Source of the DNA: Sarocladium kiliense
Taxonomy: Eukaryota; Ascomycota; Sordariomycetes; Hypocreales; Sarocladiaceae
NCBI GenBank assembly: GCA_030734395.1
Contig: JAUZTG010000047.1
Coordinates: 248,001-312,000 of the forward strand
Reading direction: 5' to 3'
DNA length: 64,000 nt
Shown here in pieces: positions 1 through 11,383 of this stretch. The translations under genes were made by a program, and so were the position numbers. Under the pieces are notes generated by a model. The model was given only the letters and a program-made list of their open reading frames with translations, did not search any database and had not been told where the DNA came from. How positions within the stretch are numbered: the stretch's first letter is position 1; each line of letters opens with the position of its first letter.

Positions 1-857
1 CCGACTGATGGTGATTGAATGAAATAAAATTGAAGGCAAGATTGAGCGAGACTGGAACCGGACTATATAAAGCCACAAGGGACGGGTATGTGGTGCTGAC
101 TGTTTGCCATGTTAGCTGAGTGCGTAGCTCCGTGCCGATGTGCCGTGTACATGGTACTCATACAACTAACCCCCAGCTTGCACTATTTGACGACAAATAT
201 ATATGTCAAGATAAAATTGAATTAAAAAGGAGGGAACTAAGGCATAGACTTCCATTTTCTGTTTCCTGGCTTGGGGGGTTTGAATAGTAAACATAGCGGG
301 TTTCTGTCAGTATTTGTAAGGGGTGGGATGTCCGCCTAGTAAACGGCATCCATGCTGAAGTCATCACGGCTAGTCTCGTCTAGCGACTTTCCTTAGATCA
401 TCACATGGGGTTCAGATTCATGCATTGCGACCGAAGAAGCAAGGTCCGCAAGGTCCGCGCTACTGGCTGTACACGAGAGAGGTGCGATTCCGTTGACTGT
501 CTAGTTACCTAGGCGTGCAAGCCAGACTCTTATCAGTCACACACAGTAATTCTCCAAATTTAAAACTATCAGCATCGGCCCAATGTCGCACGGATCAATG
601 TATTCGTGATCCCTTATATCTCTAAGCTTCGAGAAATATATTTAAGCACATGGAAAGGAAAATTCAGAGGAACTTGGATTACATAGCCACTCGTATACAG
701 CAGATGTGGCAAGCATCATATAGTTAGGTACACAACCTTAGACGTAGACGCCTATGTTCACAGTGCAAGTAAGTTATACATATATGTATGCATGGACCCA
801 ATGCGCACGCGATCTTCCCTTGTGTACATAAGCAAGATAAATCCTCAGAGTCCGTTA
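1..857. other. Intergenic, left edge
   Basis: AT-rich stretch with no convincing coding potential on either strand. A TATATAAAG element is visible at about 63-71, which could be a core promoter for a gene beyond the left edge or simply AT-rich sequence. Nothing else recognised. Confidence 0.4.
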
Positions 858-1775
858 TCAGTAGAGATACCGCACAATGTTATCATTGTTGTTCACTTCC
901 CAGGACTTGGACTGGTTTTTCGACAAACGGAGTACATCTGCCACATTCTGTTGTACCTGTCCCATCGCTCCCAGCTGATCGAAACGGGCACGATCCTTGT
1001 CAAAAATTGACTTGGAGGGGGCTTGCTCTGCAATGCTAGCTTTCGTAGCCCGGAGTGCTTCCACTGAGAAAAGCGAGATCCTGGCGGCGAGGCTATCGAC
1101 ATGCTTCCGGAGAGCTTTGGCGCTAGGGTGCACAGAGTTGACCCAACCCACGCGAGCGGCTTCATGGCCACTGACTTGTGCTGCCGCGAGCATATATTCG
1201 GACGCACGGCCGGGGCCAATCTGTCTCACGAGCTGCTGGAGTCCCCCAACATGGATCAGGCCAACGGCGGCCTCAGGTGCGCCGAACTGTGCTTCTGGAC
1301 CGGCAAATCTCATATCCATCCTCAGGAGGTGTTCGTCTCCAGCGCCCCAGGCTCGGCCGTTGACCTCACCGATGAAGATAACCGGAGTCGTCAAGAGGAG
1401 GTCCAGGTTCTCGTAGTAGGTATCCAGAAGGGCGGATGAATTACGCCCTGGGATCGCATCCGGTATGAAAAGATTCAGGTCGATCGGAGCGGCCCAGAAG
1501 TCAGCTGTATCGCTATCGAATACGACAACCTTCGTTTCATTCTGATTATTCAGGCTGTGCATGAGGGCGTTGAATCCCTCGATGACGTTGGCATCCCAGA
1601 GATTAACAGGAGGGTTCGAAATGGTGACACGTTTGGCGCTGCACGCTTTGTTGATGCACGATTGCTTCAGGACCTTGGCTCCAGCTGCACCGTGCCAGAC
1701 TTGAGTCAAAGAAAGGAGACAGAGAATTCGGGTTCCAAATGTGAAGAAAGACATGTTGATGGGAGTGACTGTCAA
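858..1775 (-). CDS. Secreted crotonase-fold (enoyl-CoA hydratase/isomerase-like) protein
   Basis: Single-exon gene of 305 codons. Residues from about 45 to 270 follow the ClpP/crotonase fold: a motif resembling the second oxyanion loop (GRAWGAGDEHLL), then FAGPEAQFGAPEAAVGLIHVG and the helical segment after it. The first oxyanion region (ADFWAAPIDL) departs from the usual FSAGADL pattern, so ordinary enoyl-CoA hydratase activity is doubtful. The N-terminus contains a hydrophobic stretch (ILCLLSLTQVWHGAAGA) that looks like a secretory signal peptide; translation could equally begin at the second Met (1754), which gives a cleaner signal. N-glycosylation sequons (NQNET, GRNSS) are present. CoA thioesters are not expected outside the cell, so function is unknown. 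The family assignment is solid; the substrate is not. Confidence 0.8.
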   Translation of the reverse strand: MTVTPINMSFFTFGTRILCLLSLTQVWHGAAGAKVLKQSCINKACSAKRVTISNPPVNLWDANVIEGFNALMHSLNNQNETKVVVFDSDTADFWAAPIDLNLFIPDAIPGRNSSALLDTYYENLDLLLTTPVIFIGEVNGRAWGAGDEHLLRMDMRFAGPEAQFGAPEAAVGLIHVGGLQQLVRQIGPGRASEYMLAAAQVSGHEAARVGWVNSVHPSAKALRKHVDSLAARISLFSVEALRATKASIAEQAPSKSIFDKDRARFDQLGAMGQVQQNVADVLRLSKNQSKSWEVNNNDNIVRYLY

Positions 1776-2628
1776 GCGCTGGTTGATATTCGAGATAGTC
1801 TGGCATTCGTAGGCTCGAGCAGCATAGTATTTATAGCTCAGTGTCCCTCCATCCTGTCGCCCGTTATGTAAGTCTGGTACATGGATTCAGCCTCTGCCGA
1901 ATCTCCGACTCGTATAAGAGTATGCTGGTGTTTCTCGGATCATCCGGCTGAGTCTTAGACTCACTACACGAGCACATCCTGTCACTAGGTTGAGGTTGTT
2001 GAATCACGCATGTTCTACGGAATTAATTAATCGACCCCGGAAAGCAGCAGTTCGGTTAATAATCGCGCTTGTCCGCTAGCGCCCGCCGCAATTTTCCCAA
2101 TCTGGCCAAAGGATGATTACAACTTGTCTACGGTAACCTAAGCGCAATCTGCAACCCTCAAGGCACAACCTCGTCCCTTGTCCCCTTGGCGACGTCGATC
2201 TCATCTCCAGCCCGCCAAGCAGGTAGCCGATAGATTGCCCAGGTCCGAGCTGACTGTGCCGCCGCTCTGCAGATTTGGCTTGGTGTTGGTTAAGAGATAT
2301 CCACCTTGGCAATTGCGGTGGTTTAGTGTCCCAGCTTTGCCTATGACCCCATAATTGGACCCTACTGAACCACGATCCCACCTTGAGAGCTGTGTTGTTG
2401 GTGACAATACTGTTAACGATGGTCGAGGCCCTTGGCATTCCTGGTTTTGGGAACCTCATGCTCAATTCGATTTGCCCTTCTTCCGTGACTATTTCTCTGG
2501 CGTTGCCCGCACATTCCACAAGTTGCATCCCGCTTGAGGGCTATTCAACGATTGTGCGCCACCAACACCGCCCATAACTAGGGGACATTCTCTGTAATAC
2601 AGCAACACCCCAATACAAAACTGATACG
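1776..2628. other. Intergenic between divergent genes
   Basis: Shared upstream region of the crotonase-like gene (minus) and the small secreted protein gene (plus). Several open frames of 60-150 codons cross it but none has homology that I recognise or splice continuity to a neighbour. No clear regulatory element picked out. Confidence 0.4.
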
Positions 2629-3144
2629 ATGCGTCTTGTATCCACCGCTCTTGTTTTCCTCAGCCTGGCTGTCACGGGCGCAGCCGAAGAAGGTATAGAC
2701 TTTGACTGGCCTGATCCGAGTCAGAAGCTCAACCTGTCTGCCCCATTGAGCCTAGACTACAAGTACAGCGAAGACGAGCTCTTTGACGACATCCCCGAGC
2801 TTGACGTCATATTTTACTATAAACTCAATTACACTGATTTTGGCGAGTGGATCGAGGAAGTCATCATGAACCACAAGCTTAGTGGCGGTCGTGGGACCGT
2901 CAAATGGGATCCGTCAGAGCTTCTGGAGTCGGTTCACCAGGAAGGCCAGTTCTTGGCGCCGGGCAAAGTGCATTATTTCGAGGTGACGCGACATGAGACC
3001 GGTGGTGGGTTCGGAATGACCATGGGGAGTCCTCATTACGCGGTGGAAGCTGCAGAGGGGGTGGACAGTGCTGGGTCAGTGATGCGACGGGTGGGCGGTT
3101 TGCTCCCATTAGGGATATTTGCTGCAGTGGCTTCTGTCGTTTGA
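2629..3144 (+). CDS. Small secreted protein with hydrophobic C-terminal tail (possible GPI anchor)
   Basis: Intronless, 171 residues. It begins with a clear signal peptide (MRLVSTALVFLSLAVTGAAEE). The middle is acidic, with two N-glycosylation sequons (NLS, NYT). The last roughly 16 residues (GGLLPLGIFAAVASVV) are hydrophobic and preceded by small residues (DSAGS), the pattern expected of a GPI-attachment signal, although a simple membrane tail is also possible. There are no cysteines, so it is not a typical cysteine-rich effector. I do not recognise a domain; a cell-wall or surface protein is the reasonable inference from topology. The start ATG is directly followed by the signal peptide, which supports this choice. 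Confidence 0.65.
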   Translation: MRLVSTALVFLSLAVTGAAEEGIDFDWPDPSQKLNLSAPLSLDYKYSEDELFDDIPELDVIFYYKLNYTDFGEWIEEVIMNHKLSGGRGTVKWDPSELLESVHQEGQFLAPGKVHYFEVTRHETGGGFGMTMGSPHYAVEAAEGVDSAGSVMRRVGGLLPLGIFAAVASVV

Positions 3145-3554
3145 CAATGCGGTTTTCTACTCCTGCTCAGGTCAACCTAGCTTGATGAATATGGGGTGAA
3201 GATCATACGTCCACAGAGCAGATGCTCTGACAAGTATGCTAAAGGCCAGGAAAGCATAGATGGAGCGCACAGCGTCGGTCTGAATTGACGGATCCTCTAC
3301 AAAGACCCCGCTTGGGTCCGGGTATACTCGAGAATGATGTAAATGCATACATAGTTCCTTGAAAACCATTAAACCTCTGCGGGTATTACCCAGAGTCCGT
3401 GCTGTTGAAGTCAGTCCTTTCGCTGGCCTTCCAGATGATCCTCGTTAGACGGCGCATCGCCACAAAAGTAAAAGCCACACAGGGAAGAATTATCTATATT
3501 GACTTCGTCATTGCCGACGTGGTGTGCAGCTTGTTCCGGCCATCCTGAAAGCAC
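3145..3554. other. Intergenic between convergent genes
   Basis: Presumed 3' untranslated regions of the small secreted protein gene and of the phospholipase C gene. No further gene seen. Confidence 0.4.
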
Positions 3555-5471
3555 TTAGTAAGTGACACTGAAGACATTCCAGAAAGCCTGTAACTTTTCC
3601 CAGCTCAGCTTCTTATTCTTTCCAATGGCCAGGTACCGACCGCTTGCACATTTGAGCGAATGACCATGGGATGGCTTGAACTCCACAGAGAGCACAGATG
3701 CGGACTTGGAATCTTTGCAGAGCTTTAGGTTGTTGCAGATGAAGAGACCATTTGCAGCGGAGCTGACGGTGAATTTGTTCCCACCAACCGCCACGGCATG
3801 CAGAATCCAACCTTGATGAATGTCATCATGGTTTTTTGTAGAGTGCCTAAGGGAGACGGCATGACCAGCAGCGCTGATAGCAAAACCAGACGACTCAAGA
3901 ACAAGGTTCCGACCTTCTGTGAGAAGTCCGCGCACAGGCTTGAATCCCTTCTCTGCAAGACCTGAGGTGTCGTTGTTTGCACCAACGCCCGTGTACGGTA
4001 CCGGAGGTCGTCCACTGCCGTAACGAGAGGCGCAATATGCTGATCCATCATAGACGCCAAGAACGTTCTTATGAGGTGCGGGAGTCTGAGGCAAGTCGGG
4101 GACGCTGTAGTCTGGGTTCTCGAAGTCGAATGCATTGACGAGATTGGCCATGTTGTCTCGTCTCCACGGCACTGTCTCATTTGACTTGACATCAACTCCT
4201 TTTGCTGCTTGCCACTCCTCAATGAATGCCATCTGCGACGTATGATCACAGTGTTCGGTGTAGACACCTCCATTGCGAGTGAAAGGCGAGATGATGTAGA
4301 AGGGTACGCGGAATCCGGGACCAACAACTGTCCGGCCAGCTTCGCCATAAGGATCGTCAATCCATTCACCAGGGGTGCCGTCTGTAGCATGATAAGGGCT
4401 GACGTGATCCGCCCAACCTCCAGTCTCGTCGTAGGAAACTATCAGGGCAGTCTTTGCGTACTTGGGAGACGTAATGACGGCCTCGGCAATCCTCCTCTGC
4501 AACCAAGCACCATCATGCGGTGAATATGGTGGATGCTCTGACAATTGCGTTGGTCCCACAATGTAGGAAACCGCAGGCAGCGTCCCGTTGGCAGCCTGTG
4601 CATAGAACGTGTCAAGGGACAAGCCAGCCACACCTTTCTTATTCAATGGTGATCCCTTCTTCGAATCTTGGAACTGCTTGAACCAAGCGTATGGGTTGTC
4701 GTCGAAGTTATCAGCATCCTGATAGACACTCCATGATACGCCAGCAGCTTCGTACTTCTCGGCGGCTGTGGTCCACTTCAGGGGATAGCAGTTGATGCCG
4801 TCTGAGTCACAACCAGGCGTCTCGTTGTTATCAATGTAAGGATAGCCACCTTCGTCTTTGGTCTGAGGAGATCCTGGGACATTGATAGAACCGCTGATCC
4901 ACATGACACGGTTGGGGTTGGTCGATGTGATGACAGATTCTTGGTACATGTCACCAAGTGTCCAACCCTCTGCCAATGCGAAGTGGACGGGCAAGTCATC
5001 CCGCTTGTAGTATCCGATACTATAAGGCGTGTTGTTCAGGGCCCAGTGGTTGTTTGCACCGTGGTTCCAGGCAGCATGGTTTGAATCCCACCCATTGTTG
5101 CCAGCAGACATGCACTGTGTTGCTTCAGGCCATGTTCCTCCAAGGTAGTTCAAGTACCACGGAGTAAGATACGTGGTATCTTTGCTCTGTGCGGGAGAGA
5201 CAGGCTGCTTCCAAACAGGCACACCATTGTTCAATTGAACGTTGGGGTCGGCAAACCCACGAACTCCGGGCATAGTCCCAAAGTAGTGGTCGAACGCTCG
5301 GTTCTCTATATTTCTATTAGCAGTCGTCATCTATTAGCCATTTAAAAACTGACCTTGCATAAAAAGAACGACATGGTCGATATCAGCCAAGCCTTTTGAC
5401 TTGGGTTTGGCATGGCATGAGCTCACCAGCAGGCCACCAAGGGCCCACGCGACAGTGTAGGAAAGCACCAT
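3555..5471 (-). CDS. Secreted phospholipase C, phosphoesterase (PF04185) family
   Basis: Two exons: 5471-5354 and 5305-3555, joined across a 48-nt intron, giving 622 residues. Exon 1 encodes a signal peptide followed by the start of the catalytic domain (IDHVVLFMQ), and the junction restores the family signature ...LFMQENRAFDHYFG. The N-terminal two-thirds is the bacterial/fungal non-haemolytic phospholipase C and acid-phosphatase-like domain, with conserved WTLGDMYQESVITSTNPNR, SYDETGGWADHVSP and ACP-type metal-binding features. The last about 120 residues form the all-beta C-terminal region found after this domain in fungal members. It probably hydrolyses phosphatidylcholine or related phospholipids outside the cell. 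In saprotrophs such enzymes are often phosphate-starvation induced, but no regulatory evidence is seen here. Exact substrate is inferred, not shown. Confidence 0.92.
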
Positions 5472-6056
5472 GTTGACAGTGTCTAGCCGGCCTCTTTAGG
5501 GGGGTATTGTACCTATAGTGCCAAGACATGTAATAAATAGACATTCTCTTGTATGCTTTATACCCTTGACTGCGTGTATAAGTGTGAAAGAGGAGCACAT
5601 GGCAGTCCCTTGGTGTGGAGCCTTCGGCACAAGCTCCGAAGCCGAGGACCCTTCCAAGGCGACTCACAATGTTCGTTCAAGTCTCTTTGATTGGCAAATC
5701 ATGAACCTTCAAATAGAAATCCAGAAGACTGTCCGACGATCTTTCCTATAATGGGGCATGTCATTTAATTCTAACCCGCTTCTTTGACCGATTGTCACCG
5801 TCGAACAGGATCAGGTTCCGGCGCTATGTAGTTCAAGAGCCAATCACAACTAGCAGATAGATCTCGTGGGAGCCCTGCTCACCATGTGCATCCGGATACA
5901 CGTGTAAGTCAATTCTCCTCACTTCTGATATTCCGGATATACGGCATGTAACGTTGGACCAAAAGATCCCTTCTTTTTACGCACATAAGGCCCTGTGAAG
6001 GGTCCAATAACAATGGGGTGCGAGAATTAGCTGCTTGCTGTCGACTGGACTGTACT
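5472..6056. other. Intergenic between divergent genes
   Basis: Shared promoter region of the phospholipase C (minus) and the multicopper oxidase (plus). No convincing ORF; a 77-codon open frame from 5518 has no recognisable feature. Confidence 0.4.
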
Positions 6057-8051
6057 ATGGTAGCGCACGAGGAAGAAGCGATTGCCCTACTCGACGGGCT
6101 TGAGCTGGATGAACAAGATCTCAAAGCTCAGTCCCATGCTTCGGTTGATGGAAAGCGGAAACCTCAGAGTCTAAAGGGCCTCGGGAGATTATGGTTTGCA
6201 GCTTCGGTCGTCGTTATCTGTCTGCTATTGACTGGACTGTTCACTTGGTTTCTCAGCACGCAGCACGATGTGCTCCCGACGCATGAGGAGCGTCGCTTCA
6301 TGGGCCTTGCACTGAAGCCCCAAGACCATTCATCTCGTCTTCCGAGGATACTTGAATTCAATTGGACGATCACAGCAGGTCTGAGATCACCTGACGGGGT
6401 GCAGAAGCGAGTTTACCTGGTCAATGGTACGTTCTCTCCCACAATGATTGTCACGTTGAATTGCTAAGGTTCATGCCCAGATGAGTTTCCAGGACCAACT
6501 ATTGAGTCAAGGCCTGGTGATCGCATCATTGTTCATGTCCACAACCACCTTGAAGGTGAAGGCGTATCGCTGCACTGGCATGGCCTGCGTCTGAAGCTTC
6601 AGAATTTGATGGACGGCGCTGTCGGGTTCACGCAATGCCCTATACCTTCTGGAAGTAGCTACACCTACAACTTCACCATTGGAGACGACGAGACAGGGAC
6701 GTACTGGTGGCACAGTCACTCTGACGTTCAGCGTGCGGACGGGCTGTGGGGAGGCCTGATAGTGCATTCGCCGGAAGTTGAAAAGGTCCCCATGGATGAG
6801 ATTCTGCTCATGGTTGGTGATTGGTTTCACAGAAATCAGACGGACGTCCTAGGTTGGTATACGGATGCAAGCAGCATGGGAAATGAGCCAGTGCCCGATT
6901 CCTTACTCATCAACGGATACGGGCGCTTCAACTGCGACATGGCAGTTCCCGCAAGGCCTGTCAACTGTTCTCAGATAGCAGTGGGTGAGCTGAGACCACT
7001 TTTAAGACGGCCTTCCGGTGCATCTCTGAGGCTCAGGGTTGTCAATACTGGTACAGTTGCAGGCTTCACGATCAGCATTGACAATGCCGTACTGACGCCT
7101 GTGCGTGTGGACGGGGGCTTCGAGGTGCAATCAGAAGCAACTTCAGCTGTCGGCATTCTGTACCCCGGTGAAAGGGTCGATCTGGATGTCAAGTGGGCAG
7201 AGGAGCAGCCTGGATCAAGTTGGTTCACCGTCCACCTCGACGATGAGTAAGTCAGAACCCACCTAGGGCTTTATGTTGATTGTTGATCTGACGTGTAACG
7301 CTATAGAAACTTCGGGTACCCCAACCCTGCATTGGTTCCAACTCAAAGCTTCCCCATGACCGCTGAGCATACTGGCCTCGAGCCCTCAAACTGGGCTGGG
7401 CGTTCTCGGAATCTCACTTTGGACGGGCTTCCAGCACTGTATCCCTCAAAAATGAAAGCTGCCACGCGCATTAGGGAGATACCTGATAAAGCAGACCAAA
7501 CCCTGGCTCTGTATGTCAAAACAGAACTTCTCGCGCACTTGGACTATGAGCCGGTGGGCTTCATCAACCATACTTCATGGAAACCTCAAACACCACCTTT
7601 ACTCGGACAAAGTCCATCATCTTGGGATAAGAACCAATTGGTTCCCTTCGTTTCCATCTCCCCAGACAATCCAAAGTGGGTCACTATAGTCATCAATAAC
7701 CTTGACGATGGTGCACATCCCTTCCATCTCCATGGACATCACTTCTATCTACTCTCATCGTACCGAGAAGAGGCCCGGGGCGGTTGGGGGAGCTATAATC
7801 CCTATTCTGAAGAAGAGTCTCCAAATAGCCTAGACCTTGACTTTCCGTTGCGCAAGGACACTGTCATTGTCCCTCGCAGAGGCCACGTGGTATTGGCCTT
7901 ATTTGCAGATAACCCGGGAATCTGGGCTTTGCACTGTCATATGCTGGTACATATGGCGAGCGGGATGGTTATGGGCTTGCATATGGCAGACGAGGAGCAT
8001 CGCGACGGGAAACCAACCGTACCCGACATCCGAGCCGCAGAACTATGTTAG
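6057..8051 (+). CDS. Membrane-anchored multicopper oxidase (laccase/ferroxidase-like)
   Basis: Three exons: 6057-6426, 6481-7246 and 7307-8051 (626 residues). The first Met of the open frame lies 13 codons upstream; the Met at 6057 (MVAHEEEAIALL) is preferred. Residues about 40-62 form one membrane helix (LWFAASVVVICLLLTGLFTWFL) after a charged tail, so this is a type II membrane protein with an extracytoplasmic catalytic part. Three cupredoxin domains are readable with all four copper-binding segments: LHWHGL, TYWWHSHSDVQ, HPFHLHGHHFY and HCHMLVHMASGM. The residue ten positions after the T1 cysteine is Met, predicting a lower-potential T1 copper. The anchored architecture recalls Fet3-type ferroxidases, but their topology is reversed (C-terminal anchor) and no FTR1 permease is adjacent. 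Role in phenol oxidation or pigment formation is equally possible. Confidence 0.92.
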
Positions 8052-8364
8052 AAGTAATCCATACACAGTTTATCATTTACGGTGCATGCGGGAGATTTAT
8101 TTACGGTAAATGCCGATGAACCCGTTCACCACCCAGTCGCATCTTGACAATGTAGCTACCCTGCATCGTTTTCAAGGCTTCCAGCCTGCAGCCTGGCCGT
8201 GGCCCACCCAGCATGGTTACGCGGATGAGTGACGTTGACCCGCCCCGACCTCCAGCTCCAGGATCACCTACCTAGCTCCGCTCACCACCAACACTCCATA
8301 CTATCTGTCGCATTCGTTGCTACTCAACCGCCGCACCTCGACACGGCGTTGACTTGTAGCTATC
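8052..8364. other. Short intergenic / promoter of vps5-like gene
   Basis: About 310 nt between the multicopper oxidase and the sorting nexin. Pyrimidine-rich just upstream of the ATG, as common in fungal leaders. No gene seen. Confidence 0.4.
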
Positions 8365-10188
8365 ATGGATGTCGAGGAGTCTCCGTGGGCTGACTCAAGT
8401 CAGCCCTCCCAGCAGTCCGACCAGCCAGCCTCCACCTCCCAACCCGACAACGCTACCTCGCAGCAATCGACCTCATCAGGAGCTGCCTCGGCAACCTCCC
8501 CTCGTGCGCGAGGTCCTCGCCGCCTCGTTGCGCAACCAACACGTCTCGAAGCCGTTGAAGATCCTCTCGGTCCTCTCGGTGCGGCACCTGACGACAATGC
8601 GTCCACCCCGCTCGATGCCCCGCCGGTGCCGCCACAAAAGGAGCAGATGGTAATGCGCACGACGATGCCGCAACATCAGCAGCCTCGTCGTCCGGCTGAT
8701 CCGCATGGCCTGGATGACGACGATCTAGAGGGCCCTCGCGGTGGGAGGATTCCACCGCCCGTGGATGCCGCGAGGCCGAGCAGTGTGCGAAGCGGAACTC
8801 ATCCTAGTATGAGCGTTGAGCAGGCGGCGAAGCCGAGCTTCCAAATTTATGTGGGCGATCCAGTCAAAATTGGAGACCTTACGAGCTCACACATTGTGTA
8901 CTCTGTCCGGACTAAGGTGAGTTACATCCTGAATGCTCTTTCATGTATAGGGCGGTTTTAGCGAAGTTGCTGACCAGCTGCGCTACCAGACCACATCGAA
9001 GGCGTATAAGCAGCCCGAGTTCGAAGTCAAGCGACGATACCGCGATTTCTTGTGGCTTTACAATACCCTGCATGCCAACAATCCCGGCTATGTTGTCCCT
9101 CCACCTCCGGAGAAGCAGACAATGGGTCGATTCGACAGCAACTTCGTGGAGAGCAGGCGAGCAGCACTTGAGAAGATGCTCAACAAGACGGCATCACACC
9201 CGACTCTGCAACACGATGCTGACTTGAAGCTTTTCCTCGAAAGTGAGTCGTTCAATGTCGACATCAAACACAAGGAGAGGCGAGATCCCCTGCCAACAGA
9301 GAGCAAGGGTGTGCTCGGGAGCTTGGGTATCAACGTTGGCAGCAGCAACAAGTTCGTGGAGCAGGACGATTGGTTCCATGACCGCAAGGTCTACCTGGAT
9401 GCCCTCGAGATCCAGCTCAAGGGACTGCTCAAGGCAATGGATTCCATGGTTGGCCAACGTAAGATGATGGCCGAGGCAGCCGGCGACTTTTCAGCGTCGC
9501 TTCATGCGCTGTCTACCGTGGAACTGTCGCCTACCCTGTCTGGGCCTCTCGACGCTCTATCCGACCTGCAGCTCACTATCAGGGACGTCTACGACAGGCA
9601 AGCTCAGCAGGACGTCCTGACCTTTGGCATCATTATCGAAGAGTACATTCGTCTCATTGGCTCAGTGAAGCAAGCCTTCACGCAGCGACAGAAGGGCTTC
9701 TACGCCTGGCAGACAGCCGACACGGAGCTGCAAAAGAAGAAGACGACCCAGGATAAGCTTCTCCGCCAAGGCAAGAGCCAGCAGGACAGGCTTAACCAGA
9801 TGAATGCTGAGGTTGGTGAGGCTGAGCGCAAGGTGCACCAGGCGAGACTACTGTTCGAGGATATGGGTAGGTCGATGCGCGCAGAGCTCGATCGGTTCGA
9901 GAGGGAGAAGGTGGAGGATTTCAAGAGCGGCGTCGAGACTTTCTTGGAGGGTGCGGTTGAGGCTCAGAAGGAGGTGAGTTCCCTGGATATGTCTCCTTGA
10001 TTTGCGATCAGATGACTAACTTGTGCTTCCAGCTCATTGAGAAGTGGGAGACATTCCTCATGCAGCTTGACGCCGAGGACGACGAGTCAGCATTCTACAA
10101 GCCTCCAGTGTACCAGTCCCAGCCAAAGCCGGCGGGCGATACCGCCATCGACCGGGCCAGGGCCACCATTGATGAAGATTCAGACTAG
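8365..10188 (+). CDS. vps5: Sorting nexin Vps5 (PX-BAR retromer subunit)
   Basis: Three exons: 8365-8916, 8990-9973 and 10033-10188 (563 residues). The first about 150 residues are disordered and rich in Pro, Ser and Gln. They are followed by a PX domain (FQIYVGDPVKIGDLTSSHIVY through KRRYRDFLWLYNTL and VVPPPPEKQ) that would bind phosphatidylinositol 3-phosphate on endosomes. The C-terminal half is a Vps5-type BAR domain with long helices (ALEIQLKGLLKAMDSMV, QKGFYAWQTADTELQKKK, FEREKVEDFKSGVETFLE). In yeast Vps5 pairs with Vps17 in the membrane-bending half of retromer, recycling Vps10 from endosome to Golgi. Both junctions are phase 0 and restore the domains. Mvp1 and Snx4-type nexins are less likely because of the BAR helix sequence and the PX context. 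Confidence 0.93.
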
Positions 10189-10524
10189 AGTGCTAGCTAC
10201 AGGTATCTTGGGTCGCCCACGAAGGAGGCGTGGCATGTGGTCATGGGCAGGCACGCGAGTCGCAGAGTGATGAGTTGAAAGCACGTAGGCGAGGAAGAGT
10301 GTAATTCCCATAGAAACTATTATTATCGTGGCGTGAATGCTTTGCAATTGTATTGTTGTACATATTGAACAGGTCCTCTGTCATCTAACAGCCCCATATT
10401 CCCATGCCGTGAGGATCAGTCAGGTCTTCGTGGGAGGTTTCCGCGCGTTTGAAGCTCGGTAATATAGTACAGTCCCAATCCGACCGCTCCACCTGTTGTC
10501 CTGCAGCTATACATGTCATCCTGT
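10189..10524. other. Intergenic between convergent genes
   Basis: Probably the 3' ends of the vps5 and bL31m transcripts. Nothing else seen. Confidence 0.4.
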
Positions 10525-11010
10525 TTATTTCTTCTTCTTGCCACCCGTCACCGGCTTCTTCGGTGCAATAGATTTCATCGACGTATCAGCCTCCGGTGCA
10601 TACTCCGACATCAAGTCCGCGAACCCATCATCATCGTGCTCCTCCTGAGGAGCGCCCTCCTCGCCTTCCGTCGCAGCATCGAATCCACGTCCGAACCTGC
10701 TTCTGAACGCCGCCAAGCGACCTGCCTCATCGAGCTCGACATTACGAAGCGACTTCTCGGTCGGCTGCCACAGGATGGTGTTGCGTGTGTCCTTTGCGGC
10801 CCGGTAGAGCGGGTTGGGAGAGGTGGTGCGACGGGTGTAGGTTGAGCCGTCGGAGAGCTGGACGAGCTGCGTGAAGGTGTATGGCCGGCGGGGGCGGGCG
10901 ATGAAGGTTGCGTGGCGGAGCTGAGGGGTTGTGAGGAGGCGCGAGGATGTGGTTGTGGTTGTTCGGGTCGGTTGGAGGGCGATTGGGAGAGAGGTTGTGA
11001 GTTTGGCCAT
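10525..11010 (-). CDS. Mitochondrial large-subunit ribosomal protein bL31m
   Basis: Intronless, 161 residues. The N-terminus is rich in Thr, Ser and Arg without acidic residues, as expected for a mitochondrial presequence. The conserved core FTQLVQLSDGSTYTRRTTSP is the signature of the fungal mitochondrial L31 family (yeast Mrpl36). The second half contains the family's NTILWQPTEKSLRNVELDEAGRLAAF-type segment (quoted in part) and a low-complexity acidic and then lysine-rich tail ending in GGKKKK. It is a structural component of the mitoribosome large subunit. It shares a 373-nt upstream region with the divergent flavin-reductase-like gene, which also looks mitochondrial. Confidence 0.9.
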   Translation of the reverse strand: MAKLTTSLPIALQPTRTTTTTSSRLLTTPQLRHATFIARPRRPYTFTQLVQLSDGSTYTRRTTSPNPLYRAAKDTRNTILWQPTEKSLRNVELDEAGRLAAFRSRFGRGFDAATEGEEGAPQEEHDDDGFADLMSEYAPEADTSMKSIAPKKPVTGGKKKK

Positions 11011-11383
11011 GATGGGCAGAGGGTGAGCGCGAGGCTCGGTAAAGATTGCGTATTACTTTGATCTCCAGGTAGGAGGCTGGTGAGGTCAATCGCTCGTATG
11101 CTAGCGTGGTTGTCGTGTGGCGCGGACAGCGGTCGTTGTCGCGTGAGGTGAAGCTGCAAATTTGAGTGTTCGCGATGTTCACCTAGATCTCCAGGGGCCA
11201 GGCGAAAAGGCCCGCTTATCGATAACAAATTACCAGAACGCCCTCGCCAACGTCAAGCCTGCCACTTTATTTATTTACAACCCTCAACCCAACAAGTCGT
11301 ATTTTCTTTCGGTGTTCTGCTTCCGCAGATATTTTCAATTCCAGCGGTCTGAAGCTGTCGGCACGGAACGAGGGCATGATTGC
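11011..11383. promoter_or_regulatory. Bidirectional promoter region, bL31m / flavin-reductase-like gene
   Basis: The 373 nt between two divergently oriented start codons must contain both promoters. A CTTATCGATAAC segment near 11216 is the only conspicuous palindromic sequence (ATCGAT core). No tested element is recognised. Confidence 0.4.

Noticed and set aside
10513..10845. 110-codon frame antisense to bL31m
   Set aside because: bL31m has a clear family signature on the other strand; this frame has none.
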